Below are positions 8,435 through 16,730 of a stretch of DNA of 64,000 bases, in pieces. The stretch comes from Mycobacterium kubicae. Its GTDB lineage: Bacteria; Actinomycetota; Actinomycetes; Mycobacteriales; Mycobacteriaceae. Both the position numbers and the translations under genes were made by a program. The notes under the pieces are model-generated. The model was given only the letters and a program-made list of their open reading frames with translations, had not been told where the DNA came from and searched no databases. Within the stretch, counting starts at the first letter, position 1; each line of letters starts with the position of its first letter. The DNA is taken from NCBI RefSeq assembly GCF_015689175.1, contig NZ_CP065047.1, positions 1,116,001 through 1,180,000 of the forward strand. Direction: 5' to 3'.

Positions 8435-8541
8435 TTGTCGTATTCGGCTACGCCGAGGTGCTCGGGCCTGACCTGGTGAAGGCCGGTTACATCGTCGGTC
8501 CCTCCCCGCCTGCACGGCCAACTTTTGTCGTAGCACCGTGG

Positions 8542-8547
8542 CATAAT
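8542..8547 (+). promoter_or_regulatory. -10 element (CATAAT) of the HNH gene
   Basis: CATAAT, one base from TATAAT, lies 7 nt before ATG 8555, and there is no Shine-Dalgarno. The spacing indicates a leaderless transcript. Confidence 0.5.
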
Positions 8548-8554
8548 CGAACGT

Positions 8555-10054
8555 ATGTTCGAAGAAGTGATCGCCCGGTTCGACGAGCTTGTCGAGCGGT
8601 GTTATCCCTCGACGACGGCGGAGTCGGCGGCGCTGGTGGATGCGGTGTGCGCCTTGTCGCGGTTGGAGAACCGGGCGGCGGCCGCGCAGTTGACGGCGAT
8701 GGGGGAGTTGTTCGCCTACCGGCTGTCGCGCTGCTCGGAGACCGAAGACTGGGCGGTCGACACCATGGAGGCCGTGGCCGCGGAGCTGGCTGCGGCGTTG
8801 CGGATCAGCCAGGGGTTGGCCGGCAGTCACCTGCGCTATGCGCGGGCCATGCGTGAGCGCCTGCCGCGCGTGGCGGCACTGTTTCGGGCGGGCGACATCG
8901 ACTTTCGGATGTTCAAGACGATCGTGTATCGCACCGAGCTGATCACCGACTCCGACGTGCTGGCCGCGGTGGACGCCGAGTTGTTCGTGAAACTGCCGCG
9001 CTGGCCCTCGATGAGTCAGGGCCGGTTGTCCGGACAGATCGACAAGATCGTGGCCCGGGCTGACGCCGACGCGGTGCGCCGGCGCCGTGACCAGCAGACC
9101 GACCGGGAGATCTGGATCGGCGACGGCGAAGACGGGATCTCCCATATTGAGGGCACCTTGTTGACCCCGGATGCGCGCGCACTGGATCAACGGCTGACCG
9201 CGCTGGCCGCAACGGTGTGCGAGCACGATCCGCGGACCGCCGAGCAGCGCCGCGCCGACGCACTGGGCGCATTGGCCGCCGCCACCGACCGGCTCGGTTG
9301 CCGCTGCGGACGGCCCGACTGCGCCGCTGGGAAACGGCCGGCCGCGAGTCCGGTGGTGATCCACGTGATCGCCGAACAGGCCACCCTTGACGGCACGAGT
9401 GCGACACCGGCCTCGTTCGTGGGCGCCGAAGGGCTGATCACCCCCGAACTGATCACCGAACTCGCTCAGTCAGCGAAACTCGTGCCGCTGATCCACCCCG
9501 GCGACGCGCCACCCGAACCCGGCTACACGCCCTCCAAAGCGCTGGCGGAGTTCGTGCGCTGCCGCGACCTCACCTGTCGCTGGCCCGGCTGCGACCGCCC
9601 GGCCGCCCAGTGCGACCTCGACCACACCATCGCGCATGCGGAAGGCGGGCCCACCCACGCCTCGAACCTCAAGTGCTACTGCCGCACCCATCACCTGGTC
9701 AAAACGTTCTGGGGCTGGGGCGAAAAGCAGCTGCCCGACGGCACTCTCATCTTGACCTCACCCGCAGGCCAGACCTATGTCACCACCCCCGGCAGCGCGT
9801 TGCTGTTCCCGAGTTTGTGTCTTGCGGTCGGCGGGATGCCAGCTCCCGAAGTTGAAGCGCCACAGGATCATTGCGGTCCTCGCAGTGCGATGATGCCCCG
9901 CCGCAGGCGTTCTCGAGCCCAACAGCACGCTTACCGGATCGCTACTGAACGCCGGCAGAATCGGGTCGATCGGGAAGCACGCCAGAAGAAATTCGAGCTC
10001 TGCCACTTCGGGCCGTCCGATGCGGTCGGTGACGGGGAGCCGCCACCATTCTGA
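8555..10054 (+). CDS. DUF222/HNH endonuclease-domain protein (13E12 repeat family)
   Basis: 499 aa. The N-terminal two thirds is a helical DUF222 domain (about 20-300, including the usual ALRISQGLAGSHLRYA). An HNH nuclease domain follows at about 333-380: paired cysteines CRDLTCRWPGC, core DLDHTIAHAEGGPTHASNL, and a second Cys/His set CYCRTHHLVKTFWGW. This is the M. tuberculosis 13E12 repeat family, which is multicopy in mycobacteria and often tied to mobile or phage-like DNA. Its in vivo role is unknown. No terminal repeats are seen next to it. The basic C-terminal tail (450-499) is typical. Confidence 0.9.
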   Translation: MFEEVIARFDELVERCYPSTTAESAALVDAVCALSRLENRAAAAQLTAMGELFAYRLSRCSETEDWAVDTMEAVAAELAAALRISQGLAGSHLRYARAMRERLPRVAALFRAGDIDFRMFKTIVYRTELITDSDVLAAVDAELFVKLPRWPSMSQGRLSGQIDKIVARADADAVRRRRDQQTDREIWIGDGEDGISHIEGTLLTPDARALDQRLTALAATVCEHDPRTAEQRRADALGALAAATDRLGCRCGRPDCAAGKRPAASPVVIHVIAEQATLDGTSATPASFVGAEGLITPELITELAQSAKLVPLIHPGDAPPEPGYTPSKALAEFVRCRDLTCRWPGCDRPAAQCDLDHTIAHAEGGPTHASNLKCYCRTHHLVKTFWGWGEKQLPDGTLILTSPAGQTYVTTPGSALLFPSLCLAVGGMPAPEVEAPQDHCGPRSAMMPRRRRSRAQQHAYRIATERRQNRVDREARQKKFELCHFGPSDAVGDGEPPPF

Positions 10055-10069
10055 CGACGGGTCAACACA

Positions 10070-11383
10070 TTAGGCAGAGGCGACGGCGAATAGCCGCCAT
10101 TCCCCGGGCACGCCCTTGAGTTGGTGAGTGCCGTGGTCATCGAATTTGAGTCCTGACCCGATCACCAGATCACGTAGCGTGCTGGACACCAGCACGTCAT
10201 TCGGCCCCGCTAGGGCGCTCACACGAGCACCGATGTGCACACCGATCCCGCCGATGTCAGGACCGCGGAGCTCGCATTCACCGGTGTGCAACCCCGCCCG
10301 CACCTGAATGCCCAACGCCTGCACCGCGTCGCGAATCGCCATGGCGCAACGGATCGCCCGCTGAGGACCGTCGAACATCGCCAGGAAACCGTCACCGGAG
10401 GTTTTGACTTCGCGGCCTCGAAACCGCGACAGCTGCGACCGCACCACGGCGTCGTGTGCGTCGAGCAACGCACGCCAGTCACGGTCACCCATCTCCGCGG
10501 CTCGGCGCGTCGAGTCGACGATGTCGGTGAACAACACCGTGGCGAGTACGCGATCATCTGGCACGTCGGGCTGCTGGCCGGTGAGGAACTCGGCGATCAG
10601 TTGGAAGGATTCGCGCCACGGCTCAACGAAGTGATACACGTTGCGCCCGGGCAACTCGACGAATCTCGCGCCCTCTATGTGATCGGCGACCTCTTTGCCT
10701 TTGTGCGGCGGAAACAACGGATCGTCCCTGTGATGCAGGACGAGGGTGGGTACGCGCACCGTCGGAAGAATTGCCAGCGAGTTCACCTCGGTGAGGAGCG
10801 GCAGCATCAGTTCAACGGCCCGCGGGCTCACCGCCAGGCGCTCGTGACGTGCCCAGGATGCCCGGATTTCCTCGTTCCACGGCATGTCCGGATTGAGCAC
10901 CTGCTCTAACACGCCGGTTCCCCAGGAAACCGCGATCTCGTCAAGGACTTGCTGTTGAATCGCTTCCGTGCGCATCCGCCCGTCCACAGCGCCCTCGAGC
11001 ACAACAAGCGCGGTTGTGCGGGACGGATAGGTCGCCGCGAACAATGCTGCAGTCGGGAGTGCGCCGGGGTGCGTGACGAGAGCTGCTTCGCGGCTTCCGA
11101 GACTGTCCAGCACCGCGGCGATGCTGTCGGCCCATTGCTCCAAGGTGGGCAGCGCGCCCGCCGTGACCGGATCCGACGCACCCGTGCCGGGCTGGTCGAA
11201 GAAGATCAGTCGACCCACTGACGTCATCGCCTCGACCCAGCCCTGAGTTGACGGCAGCTCGGGAAAGAGTTCGCAGCAGGTGAACCAGTTCGGAACGAAC
11301 ACGATGTCGCGCGCCCCTTCAGGCGAGGCGCGGTACGCGACACGCAAGTCCCCGTTGAGCGCGTAGCGCGTCTCCGAGAACAT
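10070..11383 (-). CDS. Alpha/beta-hydrolase-like domain fused to class III adenylate/guanylate cyclase
   Basis: 437 aa from ATG 11383. Residues about 5-265 form an alpha/beta-hydrolase fold (FFDQPGTGASDP, ALVTHPGALPTAALFA, VPTLVLHHRDDPLFPP). Residues about 275-435 form a class III cyclase with FTDIVDS (first metal Asp), VKTSGDGFLAMFD (substrate Lys and second metal Asp) and GIGVHIGARVSALA. It should make a cyclic nucleotide. At the nucleophile elbow the usual GxSxG reads HPGAL, so the hydrolase half may only sense a ligand. The start is supported by TACACT (11395-11390) 6 nt upstream, implying a leaderless mRNA; longer in-frame starts lack the fold. Confidence 0.88.
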   Translation of the reverse strand: MFSETRYALNGDLRVAYRASPEGARDIVFVPNWFTCCELFPELPSTQGWVEAMTSVGRLIFFDQPGTGASDPVTAGALPTLEQWADSIAAVLDSLGSREAALVTHPGALPTAALFAATYPSRTTALVVLEGAVDGRMRTEAIQQQVLDEIAVSWGTGVLEQVLNPDMPWNEEIRASWARHERLAVSPRAVELMLPLLTEVNSLAILPTVRVPTLVLHHRDDPLFPPHKGKEVADHIEGARFVELPGRNVYHFVEPWRESFQLIAEFLTGQQPDVPDDRVLATVLFTDIVDSTRRAAEMGDRDWRALLDAHDAVVRSQLSRFRGREVKTSGDGFLAMFDGPQRAIRCAMAIRDAVQALGIQVRAGLHTGECELRGPDIGGIGVHIGARVSALAGPNDVLVSSTLRDLVIGSGLKFDDHGTHQLKGVPGEWRLFAVASA

Positions 11384-11389
11384 TGCGGC

Positions 11390-11395
11390 AGTGTA
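11390..11395 (-). promoter_or_regulatory. -10 element (TACACT) of the cyclase gene
   Basis: On the minus strand TACACT is followed by GCCGCA and then ATG. The 6-nt spacing matches a leaderless mycobacterial promoter. Confidence 0.5.
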
Positions 11396-11443
11396 AGCCG
11401 AGGAGTGGGTCAAACCGTCGGTCGATGAGCTACCTCGGTGAAT

Positions 11444-11479
11444 TTGGCGCTGAGCTGGTCGTCCCCTAGACTCTAGGGG
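11444..11479 (+). promoter_or_regulatory. Likely spc operon promoter containing a perfect 17-nt palindrome
   Basis: CCCCTAGACTCTAGGGG (11463-11479) is a perfect inverted repeat with one central base. Inside it TAGACT (11467-11472) fits a -10 box, and TTGGCG (11444-11449) lies 17 nt upstream as a weak -35. That gives a leader of about 140 nt before rplN. The palindrome could be an operator or form a 5'-end RNA hairpin. Confidence 0.45.
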
Positions 11480-11621
11480 TTGCCTTGGGCAGACCTCGGC
11501 TGGTGCGTGCAAGCGTTATCGGCCCCGCGTGCCTTTCGGTGACACAAACCGCGCACGTCAGGTTGCTGGTGAATCTTGCTTGCCTCCTGCCGTGCCCAGG
11601 CATACCAGGTCAGGAGATCTA

Positions 11622-11990
11622 GTGATTCAGCAGGAATCGCGGCTGAAGGTCGCCGACAACACCGGCGCCAAGGAGATCTTGTGCATCCGGGTGCTCGGTG
11701 GCTCGTCGCGACGCTATGCCGGAATCGGTGACGTCATCGTCGCCACCGTCAAAGACGCCATCCCCGGCGGCAACGTCAAGCGCGGAGACGTCGTCAAGGC
11801 CGTCGTGGTGCGCACCGTCAAGGAGCGTCGGCGTCCGGACGGCAGCTACATCAAGTTCGACGAGAACGCGGCGGTGATCATCAAGCCCGACAACGACCCG
11901 CGCGGCACCCGCATCTTCGGGCCGGTCGGTCGCGAGCTGCGGGAGAAGCGGTTCATGAAGATCATTTCGCTGGCTCCGGAGGTGTTGTAG
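11622..11990 (+). CDS. rplN: 50S ribosomal protein L14
   Basis: 122 aa from GTG 11622, preceded by AGGAG (11612-11616). The frame is open further upstream, but only this start gives the canonical L14 N terminus ([18 protein letters not shown]). Conserved features include the [15 protein letters not shown] core and RGTRIFGPV near the end. L14 sits at the 30S/50S interface and contacts L19. First gene of the spc cluster; the ATG of rplX follows the stop directly, so the genes are coupled. Confidence 0.98.
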
Positions 11991-12308
11991 ATGAAGGTCC
12001 ACAAGGGCGACACCGTGCTGGTGATCGCCGGCAAAGACAAGGGCGCCAAGGGCAAAGTGCTGCGGGCCTACCCGGACCGCAACCGAGTGCTGGTCGAGGG
12101 CGTCAACCGGATCAAGAAGCACACCGCGATCTCGACCAACCAGCGTGGCGCGCGCTCGGGCGGCATCGTCACCCAGGAGGCGCCCATCCACGTCTCGAAC
12201 GTGATGGTCGTCGACTCCGACGGCAAGCCCACCCGCATCGGCTACCGGCTTGACGAGGAGACCGGCAAGCGCGTCCGAATCTCCAAGCGCAACGGCAAGG
12301 ACATCTGA
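11991..12308 (+). CDS. rplX: 50S ribosomal protein L24
   Basis: 105 aa, normal actinobacterial length. The KOW motif is visible at the N terminus ([22 protein letters not shown]). L24 is an early 50S assembly initiator binding 23S rRNA domain I. It starts on the base after the rplN stop and is followed 2 nt later by rplE, so it depends on cotranscription and probably translational coupling. Confidence 0.98.
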   Translation: MKVHKGDTVLVIAGKDKGAKGKVLRAYPDRNRVLVEGVNRIKKHTAISTNQRGARSGGIVTQEAPIHVSNVMVVDSDGKPTRIGYRLDEETGKRVRISKRNGKDI

Positions 12309-12310
12309 GC

Positions 12311-12874
12311 ATGACCACCACAGAAAAAGTGCAGCCGCGCCTCAAGCAGCGCTACCGCAGCGAGATCCGCGACGCACTGCACCAGCAGTTCGGCTACGCC
12401 AACGTCATGCAGATCCCTACGGTGACGAAGGTCGTGGTCAACATGGGCGTGGGCGAGGCCGCCCGCGACGCCAAGCTGATCAACGGCGCCGTCGCCGACC
12501 TGGCCCTGATCACCGGGCAGAAGCCCGAGATTCGGCGCGCCCGCAAGTCCATCGCACAGTTCAAACTGCGTGAGGGTATGCCGATCGGGGTGCGGGCGAC
12601 GCTGCGCGGAGACCGGATGTGGGAATTCCTCGATCGGCTGACATCCATTGCGCTGCCGCGTATTCGGGACTTCCGCGGTTTGTCGCCCAAGCAATTCGAC
12701 GGTGTCGGGAACTACACCTTCGGCCTGGCCGAGCAGTCGGTGTTCCACGAGATCGACGTGGACAAGATCGACCGCGTCCGCGGCATGGACATCAACGTCG
12801 TCACCTCGGCGACGAACGACGAGGAAGGACGGGCCCTGTTGCGGGCACTCGGCTTTCCCTTCAAGGAGAACTGA
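12311..12874 (+). CDS. rplE: 50S ribosomal protein L5
   Basis: 187 aa with the L5 signatures [13 protein letters not shown] and [23 protein letters not shown]. It binds 5S rRNA in the central protuberance and touches P-site tRNA. The N-terminal 10 residues (TTTEKVQPR) are the usual mycobacterial extension. ATG start, 2 nt after rplX; rpsZ follows 3 nt after its stop. Confidence 0.98.
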   Translation: MTTTEKVQPRLKQRYRSEIRDALHQQFGYANVMQIPTVTKVVVNMGVGEAARDAKLINGAVADLALITGQKPEIRRARKSIAQFKLREGMPIGVRATLRGDRMWEFLDRLTSIALPRIRDFRGLSPKQFDGVGNYTFGLAEQSVFHEIDVDKIDRVRGMDINVVTSATNDEEGRALLRALGFPFKEN

Positions 12875-12877
12875 GCG

Positions 12878-13063
12878 ATGGCGAAAAAGGCACTGGTCAA
12901 CAAGGCCGCGCGCAAGCCGAAGTTCGCGGTGCGCGGCTACACCCGCTGCAGCAAGTGCGGCCGCCCGCGTGCGGTGTTCCGCAAGTTCGGGCTGTGCAGG
13001 ATCTGCTTGCGCGAGATGGCGCACGCGGGTGAGCTGCCCGGTGTGCAGAAGAGCAGCTGGTGA
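12878..13063 (+). CDS. rpsZ: 30S ribosomal protein S14, zinc-binding type
   Basis: 61 aa. Two CxxC pairs (CSKCGRPR and CRICLRE) make it the short zinc-containing S14 rather than the long zinc-free paralog that mycobacteria carry in a Zur-regulated cluster elsewhere. S14 sits in the head of the 30S subunit. Standard place between rplE and rpsH; a gap of 19 nt to rpsH. No Zur-box-like sequence seen here, as expected for the housekeeping copy. Confidence 0.97.
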
Positions 13064-13082
13064 CGGGACATAGGACGCAACT

Positions 13083-13481
13083 ATGACGATGACGGACCCG
13101 ATCGCAGACTTCTTGACCCGTCTGCGCAACGCCAACTCGGCGTACCACGACGAAGTGACCCTGCCCCACTCCAAGATCAAGGCGAATATCGCCCAGATCC
13201 TCAAGAACGAGGGGTACATCACCGACTTCCGCACCGAGGATGCTCGGGTCGGTAAGTCGCTGATCGTCCAGCTCAAGTACGGGCCCAGCCGGGAGCGCAG
13301 CATCGCGGGCTTGAAGCGCGTCTCCAAGCCGGGCTTGCGGGTGTACGCCAAGTCCACCAATCTGCCGCGCGTGCTCGGCGGCCTTGGCGTGGCGATCATC
13401 TCGACTTCCTCGGGTCTGCTCACCGACCGTCAGGCAGCCAGGCAGGGCGTGGGCGGCGAAGTCCTCGCGTACGTGTGGTGA
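13083..13481 (+). CDS. rpsH: 30S ribosomal protein S8
   Basis: 132 aa. N-terminal [14 protein letters not shown] and C-terminal [22 protein letters not shown] are diagnostic. S8 binds helix 21 of 16S rRNA and in E. coli also represses the spc operon through an rplE mRNA site; whether that happens here cannot be seen. ATG, with 11 nt to rplF. Confidence 0.98.
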   Translation: MTMTDPIADFLTRLRNANSAYHDEVTLPHSKIKANIAQILKNEGYITDFRTEDARVGKSLIVQLKYGPSRERSIAGLKRVSKPGLRVYAKSTNLPRVLGGLGVAIISTSSGLLTDRQAARQGVGGEVLAYVW

Positions 13482-13492
13482 GGGGTTAGAAA

Positions 13493-14032
13493 ATGTCGCG
13501 TATTGGTAAGCAGCCGGTTCCGATTCCGGCCGGCGTCGACGTAACCATCGACGGCCAGAAGATCTCGGTCAAGGGCCCCAAGGGCACCCTGGACCTGACG
13601 GTCGCCGAGCCGATCACGGTGGAGCGCAACGAAGATGGCGCCATCGTCGTCAACCGGCCCAACGACGAGCGGCGCAATCGCTCGCTGCACGGACTGTCGC
13701 GCACCCTGGTGTCCAACCTGGTCACCGGTGTGACCGAGGGCTACACCACCAAAATGGAGATCTTCGGGGTCGGCTACCGCGTCCAGCTCAAGGGTTCCAA
13801 CCTGGAGTTCGCGCTGGGCTACAGCCACCCCGTGGTCATCGAGGCCCCCGAAGGCATCACGTTCGCGGTCCAGGCGCCGACGAAGTTCACGGTGTCGGGC
13901 ATCGACAAGCAGAAGGTCGGTCAGATCTCGGCGAACATCCGCCGCCTGCGCCGCCCCGACCCGTACAAGGGCAAGGGCGTGCGTTACGAGGGTGAGCAGA
14001 TCCGCCGCAAGGTCGGAAAGACAGGTAAGTAG
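13493..14032 (+). CDS. rplF: 50S ribosomal protein L6
   Basis: 179 aa, two tandem L6 domains. Conserved segments: [11 protein letters not shown] at the start, the middle [20 protein letters not shown], and the C-terminal [14 protein letters not shown]. It lies near the factor-binding region and sarcin-ricin loop of the 50S subunit. ATG 13493, with GGGGTTAG upstream as a weak Shine-Dalgarno. rplR begins 2 nt after its stop. Confidence 0.98.
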   Translation: MSRIGKQPVPIPAGVDVTIDGQKISVKGPKGTLDLTVAEPITVERNEDGAIVVNRPNDERRNRSLHGLSRTLVSNLVTGVTEGYTTKMEIFGVGYRVQLKGSNLEFALGYSHPVVIEAPEGITFAVQAPTKFTVSGIDKQKVGQISANIRRLRRPDPYKGKGVRYEGEQIRRKVGKTGK

Positions 14033-14034
14033 TC

Positions 14035-14442
14035 ATGGCGCAAACTTCGGCAGCTGCAGCTGAGCGCAAGCCGGTGGGGCAGAACATCTCTGCGACCCGG
14101 CGGGTGTCCCGAATCCGGCGGCACGCGCGGCTGCGCAAGAAGGTCTTCGGCACCGACCAACGGCCCCGTCTGGTGGTGCACCGGTCCGCGCGGCACATCC
14201 ACGTGCAACTGGTGAACGACCTCAACGGCACCACCGTGGCCGCCGCCTCCTCGATCGAAGCCGATGTGCGGGGGCTAGAGGGAGACAAGAAGGCCCGCAG
14301 CGTGCGCGTCGGCCAATTGATCGCCGAGCGCGCCAAGGCGGCCGGCGTCGACACCGTGGTGTTCGACCGCGGTGGATACACCTACGGCGGACGGATCGCG
14401 GCGCTGGCCGATGCCGCACGCGAGAACGGATTGAGTTTCTGA
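14035..14442 (+). CDS. rplR: 50S ribosomal protein L18
   Basis: 135 aa, somewhat longer than the 122 aa I recall for M. tuberculosis because of an N-terminal Ala/Gln-rich stretch ([22 protein letters not shown]). The rest has the L18 hallmarks [18 protein letters not shown] and [22 protein letters not shown]. It binds 5S rRNA with L5 and L25. An in-frame downstream start cannot be excluded, but ATG 14035 is well placed 2 nt after rplF. Confidence 0.96.
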   Translation: MAQTSAAAAERKPVGQNISATRRVSRIRRHARLRKKVFGTDQRPRLVVHRSARHIHVQLVNDLNGTTVAAASSIEADVRGLEGDKKARSVRVGQLIAERAKAAGVDTVVFDRGGYTYGGRIAALADAARENGLSF

Positions 14443-14461
14443 TGAACGGAAGGACCGCATA

Positions 14462-15130
14462 ATGGCGGAGCAGTCGGCCGGAGGCCAGGGCGGCCCAGAC
14501 AGCCGGGACAGCCGCGACGGGCGCGGTCGCCGTGACGGTGGCGGCCGTGGTGGCCGCGACCGCGACGGTGACAAGAGCAACTACTTAGAGCGTGTCGTCG
14601 CCATCAACCGTGTCTCCAAGGTGGTCAAGGGTGGTCGGCGGTTCAGCTTCACCGCTCTGGTCATCGTCGGCGACGGCAACGGGATGGTCGGGGTCGGCTA
14701 CGGCAAGGCCAAGGAAGTCCCCGCGGCGATCGCCAAGGGCGTCGAGGAGGCCCGCAAGGGATTCTTCCGCGTCCCGCTCATCGGCGGCACCATCACCCAC
14801 CCGGTTCAGGGTGAGGCGGCGGCCGGTGTGGTGCTGCTGCGCCCGGCCAGCCCGGGTACCGGTGTGATCGCCGGCGGCGCGGCGCGTGCGGTGCTGGAAT
14901 GCGCTGGCGTGCACGACATTCTGGCCAAGTCGCTGGGCAGTGACAACGCGATCAACGTGGTCCACGCCACCGTCACTGCGCTGAAGATGCTGCAGCGTCC
15001 CGAGGAGGTGGCCGCACGTCGCGGTCTGCCGATCGAGGACGTCGCCCCGGCCGGGATGCTGAAGGCTCGCCGGGAAAGTGACGCGCTGGCCAGTGCGGCT
15101 GCGGCACGAGAGGCAACCACCCAACCATGA
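14462..15130 (+). CDS. rpsE: 30S ribosomal protein S5
   Basis: 222 aa. The N-terminal about 38 residues are Gly/Arg/Asp-rich (an RGG-like, probably disordered mycobacterial extension) before the conserved S5 core ([36 protein letters not shown]). S5 contributes to the mRNA entry tunnel and decoding accuracy. ATG with GGAAGGA upstream. Its stop overlaps the ATG of rpmD by 4 nt (ATGA). Confidence 0.98.
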   Translation: MAEQSAGGQGGPDSRDSRDGRGRRDGGGRGGRDRDGDKSNYLERVVAINRVSKVVKGGRRFSFTALVIVGDGNGMVGVGYGKAKEVPAAIAKGVEEARKGFFRVPLIGGTITHPVQGEAAAGVVLLRPASPGTGVIAGGAARAVLECAGVHDILAKSLGSDNAINVVHATVTALKMLQRPEEVAARRGLPIEDVAPAGMLKARRESDALASAAAAREATTQP

Positions 15131-15330
15131 GCGCTCAACTGAAAATCACCCAGGTGCGCAGTACCATCGGCACCCGCTGGAAGCAGCGTGAGAGCCTGCG
15201 CACCCTGGGGCTGCGCAAGATTCGCCACTCGGTGATCCGGGAGGACAACGCCCAGACCCGTGGTCTGATCGCGGTGGTCCAGCACCTGGTCGAGGTTGAG
15301 CCCGCCGAAACCGGAGGTAACACACAGTGA
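15127..15330 (+). CDS. rpmD: 50S ribosomal protein L30
   Basis: 67 aa with the L30 pattern: [26 protein letters not shown], then [15 protein letters not shown] small surface protein of the 50S subunit. It overlaps both neighbours (ATGA with rpsE, GTGA with rplO), so translation of the three is tightly coupled. Confidence 0.97.
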   Translation: MSAQLKITQVRSTIGTRWKQRESLRTLGLRKIRHSVIREDNAQTRGLIAVVQHLVEVEPAETGGNTQ

Positions 15331-15767
15331 CCATCAAGCTGCACGACCTGCGGCCTGCGCCGGGGTCGAAGAAGGCGCGCACCCGGGTCGGTCGCGGTGA
15401 GGGGTCCAAGGGTAAGACCGCCGGCCGCGGCGTCAAGGGCACCAAGGCCCGCAAGAACGTGCCGGTGACTTTCGAGGGTGGCCAGATGCCGCTGCACATG
15501 CGGCTGCCCAAGCTCAAGGGTTTCCGCAACCGGTTCCGCACCGAATATCAGGTGGTCAACGTCGGCGACATCAACCGACTGTTCCCCGAGGGCGGCACCG
15601 TCGGTGTCGAGGAATTGGTGGCCAAGGGCGCCGTTCGCAAGAACGCTCTGGTGAAGGTTCTCGGTGACGGTGACCTGACCGTCGCGGTCCAGCTTTCCGC
15701 CCACAAGTTCAGCGGCAGCGCGCGCGAGAAGATCACCGCCGCCGGCGGTTCGGCTACCGACCTCTGA
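15327..15767 (+). CDS. rplO: 50S ribosomal protein L15
   Basis: 146 aa, GTG start overlapping the rpmD stop. Diagnostic N-terminal [21 protein letters not shown] and C-terminal [17 protein letters not shown]15 is a late 50S assembly protein. It is the last spc ribosomal gene here; secY, which follows rplO in most bacteria, is about 14 kb away. The opposing LLM gene ends on the next base. Confidence 0.98.
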   Translation: MTIKLHDLRPAPGSKKARTRVGRGEGSKGKTAGRGVKGTKARKNVPVTFEGGQMPLHMRLPKLKGFRNRFRTEYQVVNVGDINRLFPEGGTVGVEELVAKGAVRKNALVKVLGDGDLTVAVQLSAHKFSGSAREKITAAGGSATDL

Positions 15768-16682
15768 TCAGCTCAGTCGCGGAATCACTTCTGCGGCAAG
15801 CCGTTCCATTTGTTCGCGGTTCGCCGCGACGTCGAGGCCGACCGAATTGAGCAGGAGCATCTGCGCGCCCGCGTCGATCACTTCGGCCAGCCCGTTCACC
15901 ACGTCGTCGGGTGTGCCGGACACCGGAACAGCATCCACGCCGGGCATCGTGCCGTAGATGCATCGCAATCCGGTCAGGACGCGTTCGCGGGCCCGGTCGG
16001 CGTTGTCGTCGACCATCAAGTAGACCCGTTTGCCGATCGTGAAGCTCGCCGGGTCCTGGTGCTGTTCGTCGAGTTCGCGGCGCACGGTGGCGGCCGCGCG
16101 AGCGAAGTCGGCCGTCGTCGAGGAACCCGCGCCCAGGAACGCGTCGCCGTGCCGGACCGCCCTGGCCAGCGCCTTGGGCGCTGAACCTCCGAACCAGATC
16201 GGCGGGTGCGGGCGCTGCACCGGCTTGGGCTGGATCGGAAGGTCGTCCACATCGCGGAACCGGCCGTGGAAGGTCACCCGCGGCTCGTCGGACCAAGCCG
16301 CCTTCATCAATTCCAGCCCCTCAGTGAAATAGCTTAGATAGCTGTCCTTTTCGACGCCGAAGGCAGCAAAGCGGCGCCGGCCTCCACCGGGTGCCACACC
16401 GATGTCGAGCCGGCCGTGGCTGAGCCGGTCGACGGCCGTCGCGGCCGAAGCCAGCTGCAGCGGATCGTGCAGCGACGTCACCAACACGCCGACGCCCAGG
16501 CGCAGCCGCTGCGTGCAGGCCGCCGCGTAGGACAGCAATTCGAGCGGTGCCTCACCGATGATCTGCTCGAGCACCCAGCCGCCCTCGAAGCCGAGTTCCT
16601 CGGCACGCGCCAGAAACGAGCGCAACCCGTCGGCGTCGAACTGGTCGGAATCGAACTGCGGAATCGCGATCGAGAACCTCAC
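15768..16682 (-). CDS. LLM-class (luciferase-like, probably F420-dependent) oxidoreductase
   Basis: 304 aa from GTG 16682, preceded by GGAGAG. The TIM-barrel luciferase-like family is recognised by FSIAIPQFD at the start, the LRLGVGVLVTSLHDPLQLAS strand, SHGRLDIGVAPGG and HPPIWFGG. Such enzymes use F420H2 or FMNH2 for hydride transfer; the substrate cannot be inferred. A much longer open frame continues upstream but only antisense to sppA, so it is not used. The gene is wedged tail-to-tail against rplO with no spacer and head-to-head with sppA. Confidence 0.88.
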   Translation of the reverse strand: MRFSIAIPQFDSDQFDADGLRSFLARAEELGFEGGWVLEQIIGEAPLELLSYAAACTQRLRLGVGVLVTSLHDPLQLASAATAVDRLSHGRLDIGVAPGGGRRRFAAFGVEKDSYLSYFTEGLELMKAAWSDEPRVTFHGRFRDVDDLPIQPKPVQRPHPPIWFGGSAPKALARAVRHGDAFLGAGSSTTADFARAAATVRRELDEQHQDPASFTIGKRVYLMVDDNADRARERVLTGLRCIYGTMPGVDAVPVSGTPDDVVNGLAEVIDAGAQMLLLNSVGLDVAANREQMERLAAEVIPRLS

Positions 16683-16718
16683 CTCTCCACCGTACGGTGG
16701 CCATCCGGCGGCTGTCGG

Positions 16719-16724
16719 TACGCT
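16719..16724 (+). promoter_or_regulatory. -10 element (TACGCT) of sppA
   Basis: TACGCT, then GCAGAT, then ATG 16731. The 6-nt spacing and lack of Shine-Dalgarno point to a leaderless transcript. It lies in a 48-nt divergent region shared with the LLM gene. Confidence 0.5.
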
Positions 16725-16730
16725 GCAGAT

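Noticed and set aside
8555..10054. HNH/13E12 gene as part of a mobile element or retron-type system
   Set aside because: No terminal repeats, integrase or phage genes adjoin it; reported only as a DUF222/HNH protein.
12242..13423. 393-residue minus-strand frame over rplE-rpsH
   Set aside because: Antisense to ribosomal protein genes; no homology pattern.
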